Of a DNA stretch of 64,000 bases, positions 17,156 through 25,404 are shown in pieces. The notes beneath the pieces were generated by a model. It had not been told where the DNA came from and ran no database searches. It was given only the letters and a program-made list of their open reading frames with translations. Position 1 is the stretch's first letter. Each line of letters begins with the position of its first letter. Made by a program: the position numbers and the translations under genes. The DNA lies in contig JAAURB010000009.1 of NCBI GenBank assembly GCA_012033335.1, forward strand, positions 1-64,000, in the 5' to 3' direction. This DNA comes from Oscillatoriales cyanobacterium RM2_1_1. Its GTDB lineage: Bacteria; Cyanobacteriota; Cyanobacteriia; Cyanobacteriales; Microcoleaceae.

Positions 17156-17838
17156 TTAGGCCCGATACTCGATCAACCATTGAGCGATCTGATGCGTTTC
17201 ATCCCGAAATTCCTCCCGGTGAACTTCTGTCAGTCCCAGGGCTTGAAACTGGGACAGTTCTGCATCTGACAAGGGCCAAGGGGGCCCATTCAATAGCCCA
17301 CCAGGTTCGGCTTCAGAATTTCGAGAACGGGCAATCACCAGCAAGATGCCATCAGGGGCTACCAGATGGGCGATCGCCTGAATTGTTGCCGTTCTCAGGT
17401 TCAAGGGCAGAGATTGAATAGTCCGGGATTCCAGCACAAAATCAAACCCTCGTTGCCAGGTAGGTTCTGGCTTGAACAGATCTGCCACTTGATAATGCAC
17501 CTTAGAGGCGGGGAAACGCTGACAACACCAAGCGATCGCCGTTGGGGAGATATCGAAGGCTGTCACCTGAAACCCCAATTCTGCCAGGGCTTCTGCGTCA
17601 TCTCCCAAGCCACAGCCGACACTAGGGCAGATTTTCCGGTAGTTTCGGGTTGAGATCGATCTAACCAGGTTCGTAGATGGGGATGAACCGCCAATCTGGC
17701 CCAAGGAACTTGTTGAGGATTGCGGTCAGCTTCGGCGTAGAGGGTTTCAAACCACCCTGTCGGGTCAGTCCGCTCTAACGCTACATCTGCCAGGTTTTTA
17801 GCCCATTGGAGTGATGATTGAGCAGGAAGTTCAGGCAT
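17156..17838 (-). pseudogene. Frameshifted SAM-dependent methyltransferase (TPMT-like)
   Basis: Two overlapping reading frames together encode one thiopurine-methyltransferase-like enzyme. The N-terminal part (17838 down to about 17620) contains GWFETLYAEADRNP and ends TTGKSALV. The C-terminal part resumes as VGCGLGDDAEALAELGF, which is SAM motif I, and continues through DISPTAIAWC and FDFVLESRTIQSL to the end at 17156. Joining GKSALV to VGCGLG requires one extra base near 17620-17625, so the sequence carries a one-base deletion (or two-base insertion). The break falls in the SAM-binding loop, so neither fragment should be active. It is either a recent pseudogene or a consensus error. Confidence 0.8.
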
Positions 17839-18160
17839 TTTGTCATTCAGGTTGTCATTCAGGTTGTCAGGAACATCTATCGCATTAAAAATCTTTGGTT
17901 ACAGGCATCTAACCTTCTGGGAAATAGCCGAAACTGCTGTTCTACTCGATTAGGTCTATGATCCTAGGGGTATTTTAAACGATTTTTCGTTCTAGTTAAT
18001 CGGGTTGATTACAAACCAATCCTCTGAAAACATAGGATAATAATTTGGGTTGCCCAGGACTGGCAGTTTCGGTTTTGCCAAATTCTCCACACTTTCCAGT
18101 GTTGGTTTCTAGTGCCAGTTTCCAGCGCCAGTTTGATCTCAGGTCTAAACTTTTGAATCT
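17839..18160. other. Intergenic region with short tandem repeats
   Basis: No gene was found. At 17842-17870 the 12-base unit GTCATTCAGGTT is repeated twice, followed by a partial copy. At about 18112-18132 the word GCCAGTTT recurs. The region separates two divergent genes and must hold both promoters, but I see no convincing -35/-10 pair. Confidence 0.4.
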
Positions 18161-19270
18161 ATGCTAAACACCCAGATTATTCTTTCAGTTCTGCTGATTT
18201 TCATGCCAATCTCAATTGCAGCTCATCAACTGGATTGGGGGGCTTCGGTTATCTTTGTCACTTCAGCCCTGGCGATTATTCCCCTGGCAGGATGGATGGG
18301 AATTGCCACTGAAGAGATTGCTGTTGTCCTTGGCCCCAATATGGGAGGGTTCATGAATGCTACCTTTGGCAATGCCACTGAACTGATTATCGGAATTGTC
18401 GCCCTCCGAGCTGGATTGATTGATGTGGTCAAAGCCAGTGTGACCGGGTCAATTATCAGTAATCTGCTACTGGTGATGGGGTTCTCCATGTTTTTGGGGG
18501 GATTGCGATTCAAGGAGCAAACCTTTCAGCCTGTGGTCGCCCGACTCAATGCTTCAGCGATGAACCTGGCGGTGATCGCAATTCTGGTACCGACGGCAGT
18601 AGATTTTACCTCTTCCGGGGTTCCGGAAGCAATCATGCAACGGCTGTCTGGAGGAGTTTCTGTCGTGCTGATTATCGTCTACGTTTTGACCCTGCTATTT
18701 TCCATGAAAACCCATTCCTATCTCTACGATGTTGGCATGGCAGAGTTTGGGGGAGAAGTTGATGAATTGGGGAAGGATGAATCTGGAGAGCCCCATGAAT
18801 TTAAGAAACCCAATGTGTTGCTCTGGTCTCTGGTCTTGTTGGTCATCACCCTGGGGGTAGCTTTTGAGTCTGAACTTCTGGTGGATAGCCTGGAGGATGC
18901 CACGGCGAGTCTGGGCTTGACGGCCCTGTTCACCGGAGTGATTCTGGTTCCGATTATTGGCAATGCGGCTGAACATGCCACCGCCGTTACCGTCGCCATG
19001 AAAAACAAGATGGATCTTTCCGTCTCGGTGGCCCTCGGTTCGAGTTTGCAGATTGCCCTGTTTGTTGCTCCCGTTTTGGTGCTAACAGGGGTTATTCTAG
19101 ATCAGCCGATGGATTTGAACTTTAATCCCTTTGAGTTGATTGCAGTTGGGGTGGCGGTGTTGATTGCCAATTCGGTCAGTGCTGATGGTCGTTCAGATTG
19201 GCTGGAAGGGGTACTGCTCCTGGCAGCTTACACTGTGCTGGGTATTGCCTTCTATTTTCATCCCGTCTGA
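18161..19270 (+). CDS. Calcium/proton antiporter of the CaCA (Cax) family
   Basis: A 369-residue inner-membrane exchanger that exports Ca2+ in return for protons. About eleven hydrophobic segments are present in two homologous halves. The alpha-repeat motifs are clear: GNATELIIGIVALRAG in the first half (about residues 68-83) and GNAAEHATAVTVAMKNKMD in the second (about 266-284), each with the conserved GNA(T/A)E. An acidic loop between the halves (about 195-215) contains GGEVDELGKDESGEP. Length and motifs match bacterial ChaA/CaxA-type proteins. It is monocistronic; a strong hairpin follows its stop. Confidence 0.93.
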   Translation: MLNTQIILSVLLIFMPISIAAHQLDWGASVIFVTSALAIIPLAGWMGIATEEIAVVLGPNMGGFMNATFGNATELIIGIVALRAGLIDVVKASVTGSIISNLLLVMGFSMFLGGLRFKEQTFQPVVARLNASAMNLAVIAILVPTAVDFTSSGVPEAIMQRLSGGVSVVLIIVYVLTLLFSMKTHSYLYDVGMAEFGGEVDELGKDESGEPHEFKKPNVLLWSLVLLVITLGVAFESELLVDSLEDATASLGLTALFTGVILVPIIGNAAEHATAVTVAMKNKMDLSVSVALGSSLQIALFVAPVLVLTGVILDQPMDLNFNPFELIAVGVAVLIANSVSADGRSDWLEGVLLLAAYTVLGIAFYFHPV

Positions 19271-19279
19271 GCCATGGCG

Positions 19280-19316
19280 TAGCCTGGGTTGCGAAAGAAC
19301 CCAGCTCCCTAGGCTA
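19280..19316 (+). terminator. Stem-loop after the Ca2+/H+ antiporter
   Basis: CTGGGTT (19284-19290) pairs with AACCCAG (19298-19304) around a seven-base loop. An outer TAGCC (19280-19284) / GGCTA (19312-19316) pairing shares one base with the inner stem. There is no strong U tract, so it may be a transcript-end stabiliser and not a classic terminator. Confidence 0.4.
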
Positions 19317-19362
19317 TATTGGAATTGTCTGGCAAGCTGTCTTTGGCTGAATTCTAGCGTTT

Positions 19363-20403
19363 GTGAGTTATTGCCTTAATCCAAATTGTCCAAATCCTAC
19401 AGATCCGTCGAATGCAAATCGACAGACCTGTTCTCATTGTGGTTCAGATTTATTGCTCAAGGGACGCTACAGAATTCTCAAGCAGTTGGGAGGTGGCGGA
19501 TTTGGCAAGACCTTTGAGGTGAGTGATGACAAGCTAAAAACGCGACAAGTTTTAAAAGTTCTCCTGAAAGAGCATCCCAAGGCAGTAGCTCTGTTTAAGC
19601 AGGAAGCCAAGGTGCTGACTGAGTTGCGCCATCCAGGGATTCCCAAAGTCGAGGCCGATGGATACTTTGCGTTCAAGTCGAAGGGCGCAAAGGATCCAAT
19701 TCACTGTCTGGTGATGGAGAAAATCGAAGGGGCCAACCTGCAGGATTGGATGAAATCCCGAAAAAAAGAACCCGTTGACCAAGCTTTAGCCCTAACCTGG
19801 TTGATTCAGCTCACAGAAATCTTAGAAAAAGTTCATAGCTTAAACTACTTTCATCGGGATATTAAGCCGCAAAACATCATGCGGAAGCCCGATGGACAGC
19901 TAGCTCTGATTGATTTTGGCACCGCTCGGGAAGTGTCCGGAACTTATCTGGTGAAGGTTGAGCAGGGTCAGAATGTCACGGGAATTGTCTCTCCCGGATA
20001 TACCCCTCCCGAACAGACTAATGGGAAAGCTGTGCCCCAGTCTGATTTTTTTGCCCTGGGACGTACATTTATCTATTTGCTGACCGGCAAGCCCCCCACC
20101 GCCTATCCAGAAAATCCCAGAACCGGGAAACTCCTCTGGCGTAAGGGTGCGCCTGGGATTTCCAAGCAATTGGCTGATGTGATTGATTATTTGATGGCTC
20201 CCTTTCCGGGAAATCGTCCCCAGAATCCCCAAGTGGTGCTGCAGTGCCTCAAGGAGGTGAATCTGAGTCAGGTTGAAGTAGCTTCCCCAACCCTTGATCC
20301 CCAGGATACCAAACCCAAACGCCCTAAGCAAAATCAGGTCATCACCGCCAAAAAACCACCACCCTTTCCAGCCAGACCCGTCGTTCAGCGCCGTTTCCGT
20401 TAA
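19363..20403 (+). CDS. Serine/threonine protein kinase, N-terminal half of split kinase-WD40 gene
   Basis: A eukaryotic-type kinase that phosphorylates Ser/Thr residues. It begins with a four-Cys zinc ribbon (C4, C9, C23, C26), then the kinase domain: Gly-rich loop LGGGGFGKTF (42-51), the ATP-anchoring K65, catalytic HRDIKPQN (D166) and the DFG Asp D184. The GTG start at 19363 is required to include the zinc ribbon. The frame ends after a Pro-rich linker at 20403. The -1 frame there continues at once into a membrane helix and WD40 propeller, the usual architecture of cyanobacterial kinases. A one-base deletion between about 20350 and 20400 therefore splits the gene; an A6 run at 20350-20355 is the likely site. 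The kinase domain is complete. Confidence 0.88.
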   Translation: MSYCLNPNCPNPTDPSNANRQTCSHCGSDLLLKGRYRILKQLGGGGFGKTFEVSDDKLKTRQVLKVLLKEHPKAVALFKQEAKVLTELRHPGIPKVEADGYFAFKSKGAKDPIHCLVMEKIEGANLQDWMKSRKKEPVDQALALTWLIQLTEILEKVHSLNYFHRDIKPQNIMRKPDGQLALIDFGTAREVSGTYLVKVEQGQNVTGIVSPGYTPPEQTNGKAVPQSDFFALGRTFIYLLTGKPPTAYPENPRTGKLLWRKGAPGISKQLADVIDYLMAPFPGNRPQNPQVVLQCLKEVNLSQVEVASPTLDPQDTKPKRPKQNQVITAKKPPPFPARPVVQRRFR

Positions 20404-20426
20404 AAACGTTACTGACGATCAGTGGT

Positions 20427-21473
20427 TTGTTACTGGTGGGTGGATTGATTTATACCCAGATTGATGGCTATGTTCGCTATGGGCTAATTCCGGCGAATCC
20501 ACTGTTGATTCTCAAGAGTCTGCCGGGGAGCTTCTGGCTCGAGGGATACAAACAGGCTTTCGGCCCGGTGTATGCCCTGGCTGTGAGCCCAGATCAACAA
20601 ATCCTGGTGAGTGGAGGAACCTATGGCACTATTCGAGGCTGGAACCTGCAAACCAATCAGTTACTCTATGATCCCCCGGCCATTGTTGCCCACAGTGAAT
20701 GGGTCAAAAGTTTAGATATCAGCCCAGATGGCAAAACCATGGCTAGCGGCAGTGATGACAAAACGTTGAAGTTGTGGGACTTGAAGCAGGGAACCCGGCA
20801 ACGCACCATTGAAGGTCATACTGAGGCAGTTAATGCGGTAACCTTTAGCCCTGATGGTCGAGCCCTAGCGAGCGGTAGTAGCGACGATACCATTCGTCTG
20901 TGGAGTTTGAGTAGTGGGGCTCGCCAATTGACGATTGTGGCGGATAGTCGAGGAGTCCACGATGTGGCCTTCAGTCCCGATGGCCGAGTTCTGGCTAGTG
21001 CTGGTCAGGATGGTACGATCAAGCTATGGAGTTTGGCATTGGGAACCCGAATTCTAACCCTGGGTCGGGATGATGCCTCCCGTCACCAAGGGATTGTTAA
21101 TGACATTGCCTATACCCCCGATGGTCAGGCGATCGCCAGCGCCAGTGACGATGGTACGGTGCGTCTGTGGAATGCCAGCAATGGGGAATTGCTGCAGATT
21201 CTCCTGAATGCCAATCAACCGGTTAAGTCCCTGGCCATCAGCCCAGATGGTAAGACTCTGGCCAGTGGCAGTAATCATATTCATCTCTGGAAGCTAGAAA
21301 CCAATCCCCAAACCCTGAAAACCGGAACAGAACGGACTAGCTTTTTGGGACATGCTAGCCCGATAACAGCTCTGGCAATCAGTTCTGACAATCAGCTTCT
21401 ATTTAGTGGCAGTGAAGATAAAACCATTAAAATCTGGCGGATGCCCAATCAAGCTCAAAAGTCCAGTCAATAG
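20427..21473 (+). CDS. WD40 propeller, C-terminal half of split kinase-WD40 gene
   Basis: This frame opens with a transmembrane helix (LLLVGGLIYT; in-frame codons upstream of the nominal TTG extend it with LKTLLTISG) and then seven WD40 repeats. The repeat cores read YALAVSPD, SLDISPDG, AVTFSPDG, DVAFSPDG, DIAYTPDG, SLAISPDG and ALAISSDN, each ending in a W such as KLWDL or RLWSL. Seven blades make a closed propeller, probably a periplasmic or surface sensing domain of the kinase encoded just before. No ribosome site precedes the TTG, which supports its being the displaced second half of one gene and not an independent gene. Confidence 0.85.
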   Translation: MLLVGGLIYTQIDGYVRYGLIPANPLLILKSLPGSFWLEGYKQAFGPVYALAVSPDQQILVSGGTYGTIRGWNLQTNQLLYDPPAIVAHSEWVKSLDISPDGKTMASGSDDKTLKLWDLKQGTRQRTIEGHTEAVNAVTFSPDGRALASGSSDDTIRLWSLSSGARQLTIVADSRGVHDVAFSPDGRVLASAGQDGTIKLWSLALGTRILTLGRDDASRHQGIVNDIAYTPDGQAIASASDDGTVRLWNASNGELLQILLNANQPVKSLAISPDGKTLASGSNHIHLWKLETNPQTLKTGTERTSFLGHASPITALAISSDNQLLFSGSEDKTIKIWRMPNQAQKSSQ

Positions 21474-21488
21474 GATCAAACCTGTAGG

Positions 21489-22513
21489 ATGAAACACTTA
21501 GTCACCGGAGGCTCTGGTTTTTGGGGAATTTAATTGCCCGACGACTCTGGGAGCGGGGAGAATCCGTTAAAGTTTTAGATCTTTGGGAAGACCCCAGTCG
21601 TCCCCCAGACATTGAATTTATTCACTGCGATATTCGCGATCGCCCTGGGGTTCTAGCCGCCATGGCGGGGATTGATATCGTGCATCACAATGTTGCCCTG
21701 GTTCCCTTAACCAAGTCAGGGCAACAGTTCTGGGATGTGAATGTTACAGGCAGTCAGATTGCGGCGGCGGCGGCAGTGGCGGCGGGGGTACAGAGCTTTG
21801 TCCACATGAGTTCAAGCGCCCTCTTTGGCCATGCTGAGTGTCCGATTACGAGTGAGACTCCCACCAGCCCCGTTGAGATTTATGGTCGAGCTAAGCTGGC
21901 TGGAGAGCAGGCGGTTCAACGGGTTTGTCATCAGGCTAACTTGCCCTTGGTGGTGATTCGCCCCCGCACCATCCTGGGGGAGGGTCGATTGGGAATTTTT
22001 CAGATTTTGTTTGAGTGGATTCAAGCCGGAAAAAATGTCTATGTGATCGGAGATGGCGAAATCAAATTTCAGTTTGTCCATGCCCTAGATTTAATGGATG
22101 CTTATCTGCTAGCCCTGGATTTAGGCAAACCTGGAATTTACAATGTGGGCACGGATCGGTTTGGTACCCTGCGGCAAGGGTTAGAGCATCTGATTGCCTA
22201 CGCCGGAACGAATTCTCAGGTTAAAAGTTTACCCGTCGGGCTCACCATTGGTAGCTTACAATGGCTAGATTGGCTGGGATTGAGTCCCCTGGCTCCCTGG
22301 CATTATTTGACTTACCATAGGGAGTTTTATTTTGACGTGGAGCCCTTGCTTAAATTGGGTTGGAAACCCAGATATTCCAACGATCAAATGTTTCAAGAAA
22401 GCTATGATTGGTTCCAAAAAAATTACGATCAATTGCAAGCTGAAAAAGCTGGATCCGCTCACCGCCGACCGGTTAAGGAAAAGCTTTTATGGGTTTTAAA
22501 ACAGCTATCGTGA
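21489..22513 (+). pseudogene. NAD-dependent epimerase/dehydratase with N-terminal frameshift
   Basis: An extended SDR enzyme of about 340 residues, possibly acting on nucleotide sugars or sterol-like substrates. The true start is ATG 21489, giving MKHLVTGGSGF, the first part of the GxxGxxG cofactor motif. The frame then breaks at the run of five T and four G (21518-21526); with one more base it reads on as LGNLIARRLWERGE. The remainder is intact: MSSSALFG, the YGRAKLAGE active-site YxxxK, and IRPRTILGEGRLG. The deletion lies inside a homopolymer, so a sequencing or assembly error is a real option. If real, the protein lacks its complete NAD-binding loop. It starts 15 bases after the WD40 frame stops. 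Confidence 0.82.
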
Positions 22514-22519
22514 TCCAGG

Positions 22520-22562
22520 GATTGCTTGGTTACCCAATGTCTGGTTACCCAATGTCTGGTTA
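22520..22562 (+). repeat. Short direct repeats
   Basis: The 15-base unit GGTTACCCAATGTCT occurs twice in tandem (from about 22528), followed by a third partial GGTTA. It lies directly after the epimerase gene and before the dispersed repeat copies. There are too few units, with no spacers, for CRISPR. Confidence 0.7.
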
Positions 22563-22630
22563 TAGAGTGTTATGGCGTTTTCCCCGCTGCTCCAGTCCGA
22601 AAGGTCGTGGTGCACCGCGCCACCTCCCCA
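22561..22630 (-). repeat. Dispersed repeat family 2, reverse copy
   Basis: The reverse complement contains GAGGTGGCGCGGTGCACC, then GGAGCAGCGGGGAAAACG and CCATAAC. It aligns with the copies at 26893-26967 and 60569-60645. The hairpin of this copy is the weakest of the three. Confidence 0.6.
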
Positions 22631-22659
22631 ATTCCTACCTCATGGGATTGAAAATCCCT

Positions 22660-22721
22660 ATAAGTAGCTTGATGCCATTAACTAGAAGATTGATGGGGGG
22701 TGAAGGGGGCGCTGCCCCAAA
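22660..22721 (+). repeat. Dispersed repeat family 1, copy B
   Basis: This copy contains AAGTAGCTTGATGCCATTAA, then AGAAGATTGATGGGGGGTGA and the core GGGGGCGCTGCCCC. It is the opposite orientation of the copy at 1-80 and sits just beside a family 2 copy. Confidence 0.7.
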
Positions 22722-22791
22722 TCCCCTTCCATTTAACAATCAATCATAACCGCCTACTGATCAATCGCTATATAGATAATCAAATCAGGCC

Positions 22792-23541
22792 ATGTCAGGA
22801 AATCATGCTTTAATTATTGGGGCCAACCAGGGAATTGGTTTGGGATTTGTCAGGCATCTGCTGCAACGGCAAGACTATAGCAGGGTGTATGCCGCTGCTC
22901 GGACGATTAAAACCCCAGAGCTAGAAAATCTCCCACCCGAGCAGGCCGCAAAATTGACCTGGATTCCGATGGACATCACCCGGGAACCCCAGATTGTGGT
23001 TGGTATTGAGCAAATTCGTCAGGACATTCAGACTTTAAATCTGGTAATCAACTGCGTTGGTCTGTTGCACAGTGAAACGGTACAACCCGAAAAAAGTTTG
23101 CGTCAGGTCACAATGGATCAGTTGACCCAATACTTTCAGGTCAACAGCGTCGGCACCGTATTATTAGCCAAACATTTACTTCCCTTGCTCAATCATCAGC
23201 AACGCAGTGTATTTGTCAGCATTTCAGCTAAAGTCGGTAGTATTGGGGACAATCAACTAGGGGGATGGTACGGCTATCGCGCCTCTAAAGCAGCCCTGAA
23301 TATGTTTATCCGCAATGTTGCTATTGAATACGGTCGCAAAAGCCCCAAAACTATCGTTGCCGCTCTCCATCCCGGCACAACGGATACTCGCCTATCCAAA
23401 CCATTTCAGGGGAGTGTACCCCCTGAAAAATTATTTTCAGTGGATCGGACGGTGGCTCAGCTTTTAGACGTGATTGATCATCTAAAGATTGAACAGAATG
23501 GTGGTTTCTTTTCCTGGGACGGGACTCAGTTGCCGTGGTAG
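22792..23541 (+). CDS. SDR family oxidoreductase (C-factor-like)
   Basis: A 249-residue classical short-chain dehydrogenase. The cofactor motif is GANQGIG (about residues 9-15), the NCVG motif is near residue 82, the catalytic Ser lies in SISAKVGSIG, and the active-site pair in YGYRASKAA (YxxxK). The C-terminal PGTTDTRLSKPF stretch is typical of the CsgA/C-factor and YciK-like subgroup, usually annotated as cell-cell signalling protein or carbonyl reductase. The substrate cannot be told from sequence. The gene is intact and stands alone between two repeat-containing gaps. Confidence 0.87.
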   Translation: MSGNHALIIGANQGIGLGFVRHLLQRQDYSRVYAAARTIKTPELENLPPEQAAKLTWIPMDITREPQIVVGIEQIRQDIQTLNLVINCVGLLHSETVQPEKSLRQVTMDQLTQYFQVNSVGTVLLAKHLLPLLNHQQRSVFVSISAKVGSIGDNQLGGWYGYRASKAALNMFIRNVAIEYGRKSPKTIVAALHPGTTDTRLSKPFQGSVPPEKLFSVDRTVAQLLDVIDHLKIEQNGGFFSWDGTQLPW

Positions 23542-23867
23542 CAGGCAGATTTAATATAGCAATCCTGTCTCATTCGTGAAAAAGATTAGAGAAGGGTTTG
23601 GGGAATTCGTTCTCAAGAAGGGGGCAACGCCCCTTCACCCCCTTTTCACAAATCAATTGCCACAGTAAATTGACTGATGAACTGACAGGTAAATCTAGAG
23701 TCTTGACCCAGATGCTAAAATTGAAGCTTACCCGTTGGGGATCAGGGCTAACCAGATTATCTCAGGGGTCTATTGCATTTCTATCGGTTTAAATCAGTCA
23801 GTTCAGATCTATCAGCTCAAATCTATCGATTCAAATCGACCTACTGGGGGCTAATTTTTCTATTGCT
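23542..23867. other. Repeat-bearing intergenic region
   Basis: No gene was found. A core of dispersed repeat family 1 lies at 23617-23645 (AGAAGGGGGCAACGCCCCTT). A TATAGCAAT word at about 23555, of the kind often seen at ends of cyanobacterial mobile elements, occurs upstream. Short direct repeats of TCAAATCTATCGATTC type lie near 23805-23840. Confidence 0.5.
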
Positions 23868-25379
23868 GTGATTGCTTTCAAAACTACAATTAAGCGCCTG
23901 CGACAGGATGCCCAACCCCTCGATCAGATTGCGGTGGTTCTAATGGCGGTGCTGTCAGTTTTAATTGGAGTGGTGGTCTGGAGTGGTGACCATTCCCTAC
24001 CCCAGATTCAAGACTTCAGTTGGGCTCAGCGACGGATTGGGGCCGAAGATTCAGGCTTCATTCTCAACTTTACCCGCCCGATGGAACGGGACAGTGTCGA
24101 GCAAAACCTGACCATTAAGCCTCCTCTCCCTGGAAAAATCAGTTGGTCAGGGCGACGGATGGCTTACACATTGCTACAACCCGCTCCCTACGGGACTGAA
24201 TTTACCCTGACCCTGGAGAATGCTAGAGATCAGCTCTATGGCAAGGAAACGGGTCAAGTGATGGAACCCTTCACCAGCACCTTTCAAACCCGCGATCGCG
24301 CCTTTGCTTATCTGGGAATTCAGGGGGAGGAGGACGGGCGGTTGATGTTTGTCAATCTCACCCAGGAAAAGATTCAACCCATGGCTCTGACCCCGGCTGA
24401 GATCCGGGTGATCGCCTTTGAGCCCTATGCCACGGGCGACCGGATTTTATTCTCAGGGATTACCGAAGATACCCTGGCCCAGGGCTTACCAGAACCTCAA
24501 CTGTTTACAGTGACCACAGGATTGCCGGGAAACTATGACTCCGATCAATCCCCTGTCCCTGGAACCATCACCCCTATTCTGGACAACAAAAATTATCACA
24601 ATTTAAAGTTCGATTTATCCCCCGATGGGGAAACCATCGTGATTCAACGGGCTAGTAAAACTGACCCAGGAGATACAGGGCCTTGGATTATTAAATCTGG
24701 TCACTCCCCCGAACGTTTAAACATTGAAGGGGGGGATTTCCTGATTGCTCCAGATAGCCAGTCCTTGATCATTGCCCAGGGGCCAAATTTGACTACCATC
24801 GTTCCCCTGAAGCCCGATGCCGAACCCTTAGAATTTTTATCTAAGTTTGGTCAGGTTTTGAGTTTTGCGCGGGATGGGTCGGCAGCGACAATGGTGCGAT
24901 TCAATCCAGATGGCACTCGTTCCCTGTTTCTGGTGACGACCCAGGGGGAAGAACGGGAACTCTATCGTACTCCCCCCTTTGGTAATATTCTCAGTGCTGA
25001 GTTTGACCCCAATCACAATGCTCTATACTGCCTGTTGACTGAACTTTTGGATACCCAGGCCGAATATCAGGAGCAACCCTATATCGCCCTGATCAACCTG
25101 GAAACTGACAAGTTACTGCCGTTGATCATTTTACCGGAACAGCAGGAAATCAACATGAGCCTAGCTCCCGATGGGTTGGCATTGCTATTTGACCAGGCTG
25201 TAACGGCAACGGCGGACGTAAATGGTTTTGAAGAAGCCCCTCGGACGGTGGGGGGCGATCGCATCAATACCAGCCGTCTCTGGCTTCTGCCCCTGGAGCT
25301 AACCCTGAATCAAGGCAAACCCCAACTCCAACCAGAAGAATTACCGTTTCCAGGTTATAGCCCTGCATGGCTGCCGTGA
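23868..25379 (+). CDS. Membrane-anchored Ig-like and beta-propeller protein
   Basis: A 503-residue protein with a short cytoplasmic start, one transmembrane anchor (about residues 21-42) and a periplasmic remainder. The next segment (about 50-140) matches a bacterial Ig-like Big_5 fold: FILNFTRPMERDSVEQNL followed by SWSGRRMAYTLLQPAPYGTE. The rest looks like a WD40-like (PD40/TolB-type) propeller, with blade cores such as FDLSPDGETIVI, SFARDGSAATMVRFNPDG and MSLAPDGLALLF. No catalytic site is evident. A role as scaffold or ligand-binding protein at the cell envelope is inference. The start is GTG 23868. It converges on cca. Confidence 0.65.
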   Translation: MIAFKTTIKRLRQDAQPLDQIAVVLMAVLSVLIGVVVWSGDHSLPQIQDFSWAQRRIGAEDSGFILNFTRPMERDSVEQNLTIKPPLPGKISWSGRRMAYTLLQPAPYGTEFTLTLENARDQLYGKETGQVMEPFTSTFQTRDRAFAYLGIQGEEDGRLMFVNLTQEKIQPMALTPAEIRVIAFEPYATGDRILFSGITEDTLAQGLPEPQLFTVTTGLPGNYDSDQSPVPGTITPILDNKNYHNLKFDLSPDGETIVIQRASKTDPGDTGPWIIKSGHSPERLNIEGGDFLIAPDSQSLIIAQGPNLTTIVPLKPDAEPLEFLSKFGQVLSFARDGSAATMVRFNPDGTRSLFLVTTQGEERELYRTPPFGNILSAEFDPNHNALYCLLTELLDTQAEYQEQPYIALINLETDKLLPLIILPEQQEINMSLAPDGLALLFDQAVTATADVNGFEEAPRTVGGDRINTSRLWLLPLELTLNQGKPQLQPEELPFPGYSPAWLP

Positions 25380-25404
25380 TTGGTTCAGGATTTTCAGGTT
25401 TAAT

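Noticed and set aside
20350-20400. Programmed -1 frameshifting joining kinase and WD40
   Set aside because: The A6 run is read AAA AAA CCA after GCC and does not give a classic X XXY YYZ heptamer, and no pseudoknot or stem is evident downstream. A plain deletion is simpler and matches the other breaks.
22520-22562. CRISPR-like direct repeats
   Set aside because: Only two full units in direct tandem with no spacers, and no cas genes in the window.
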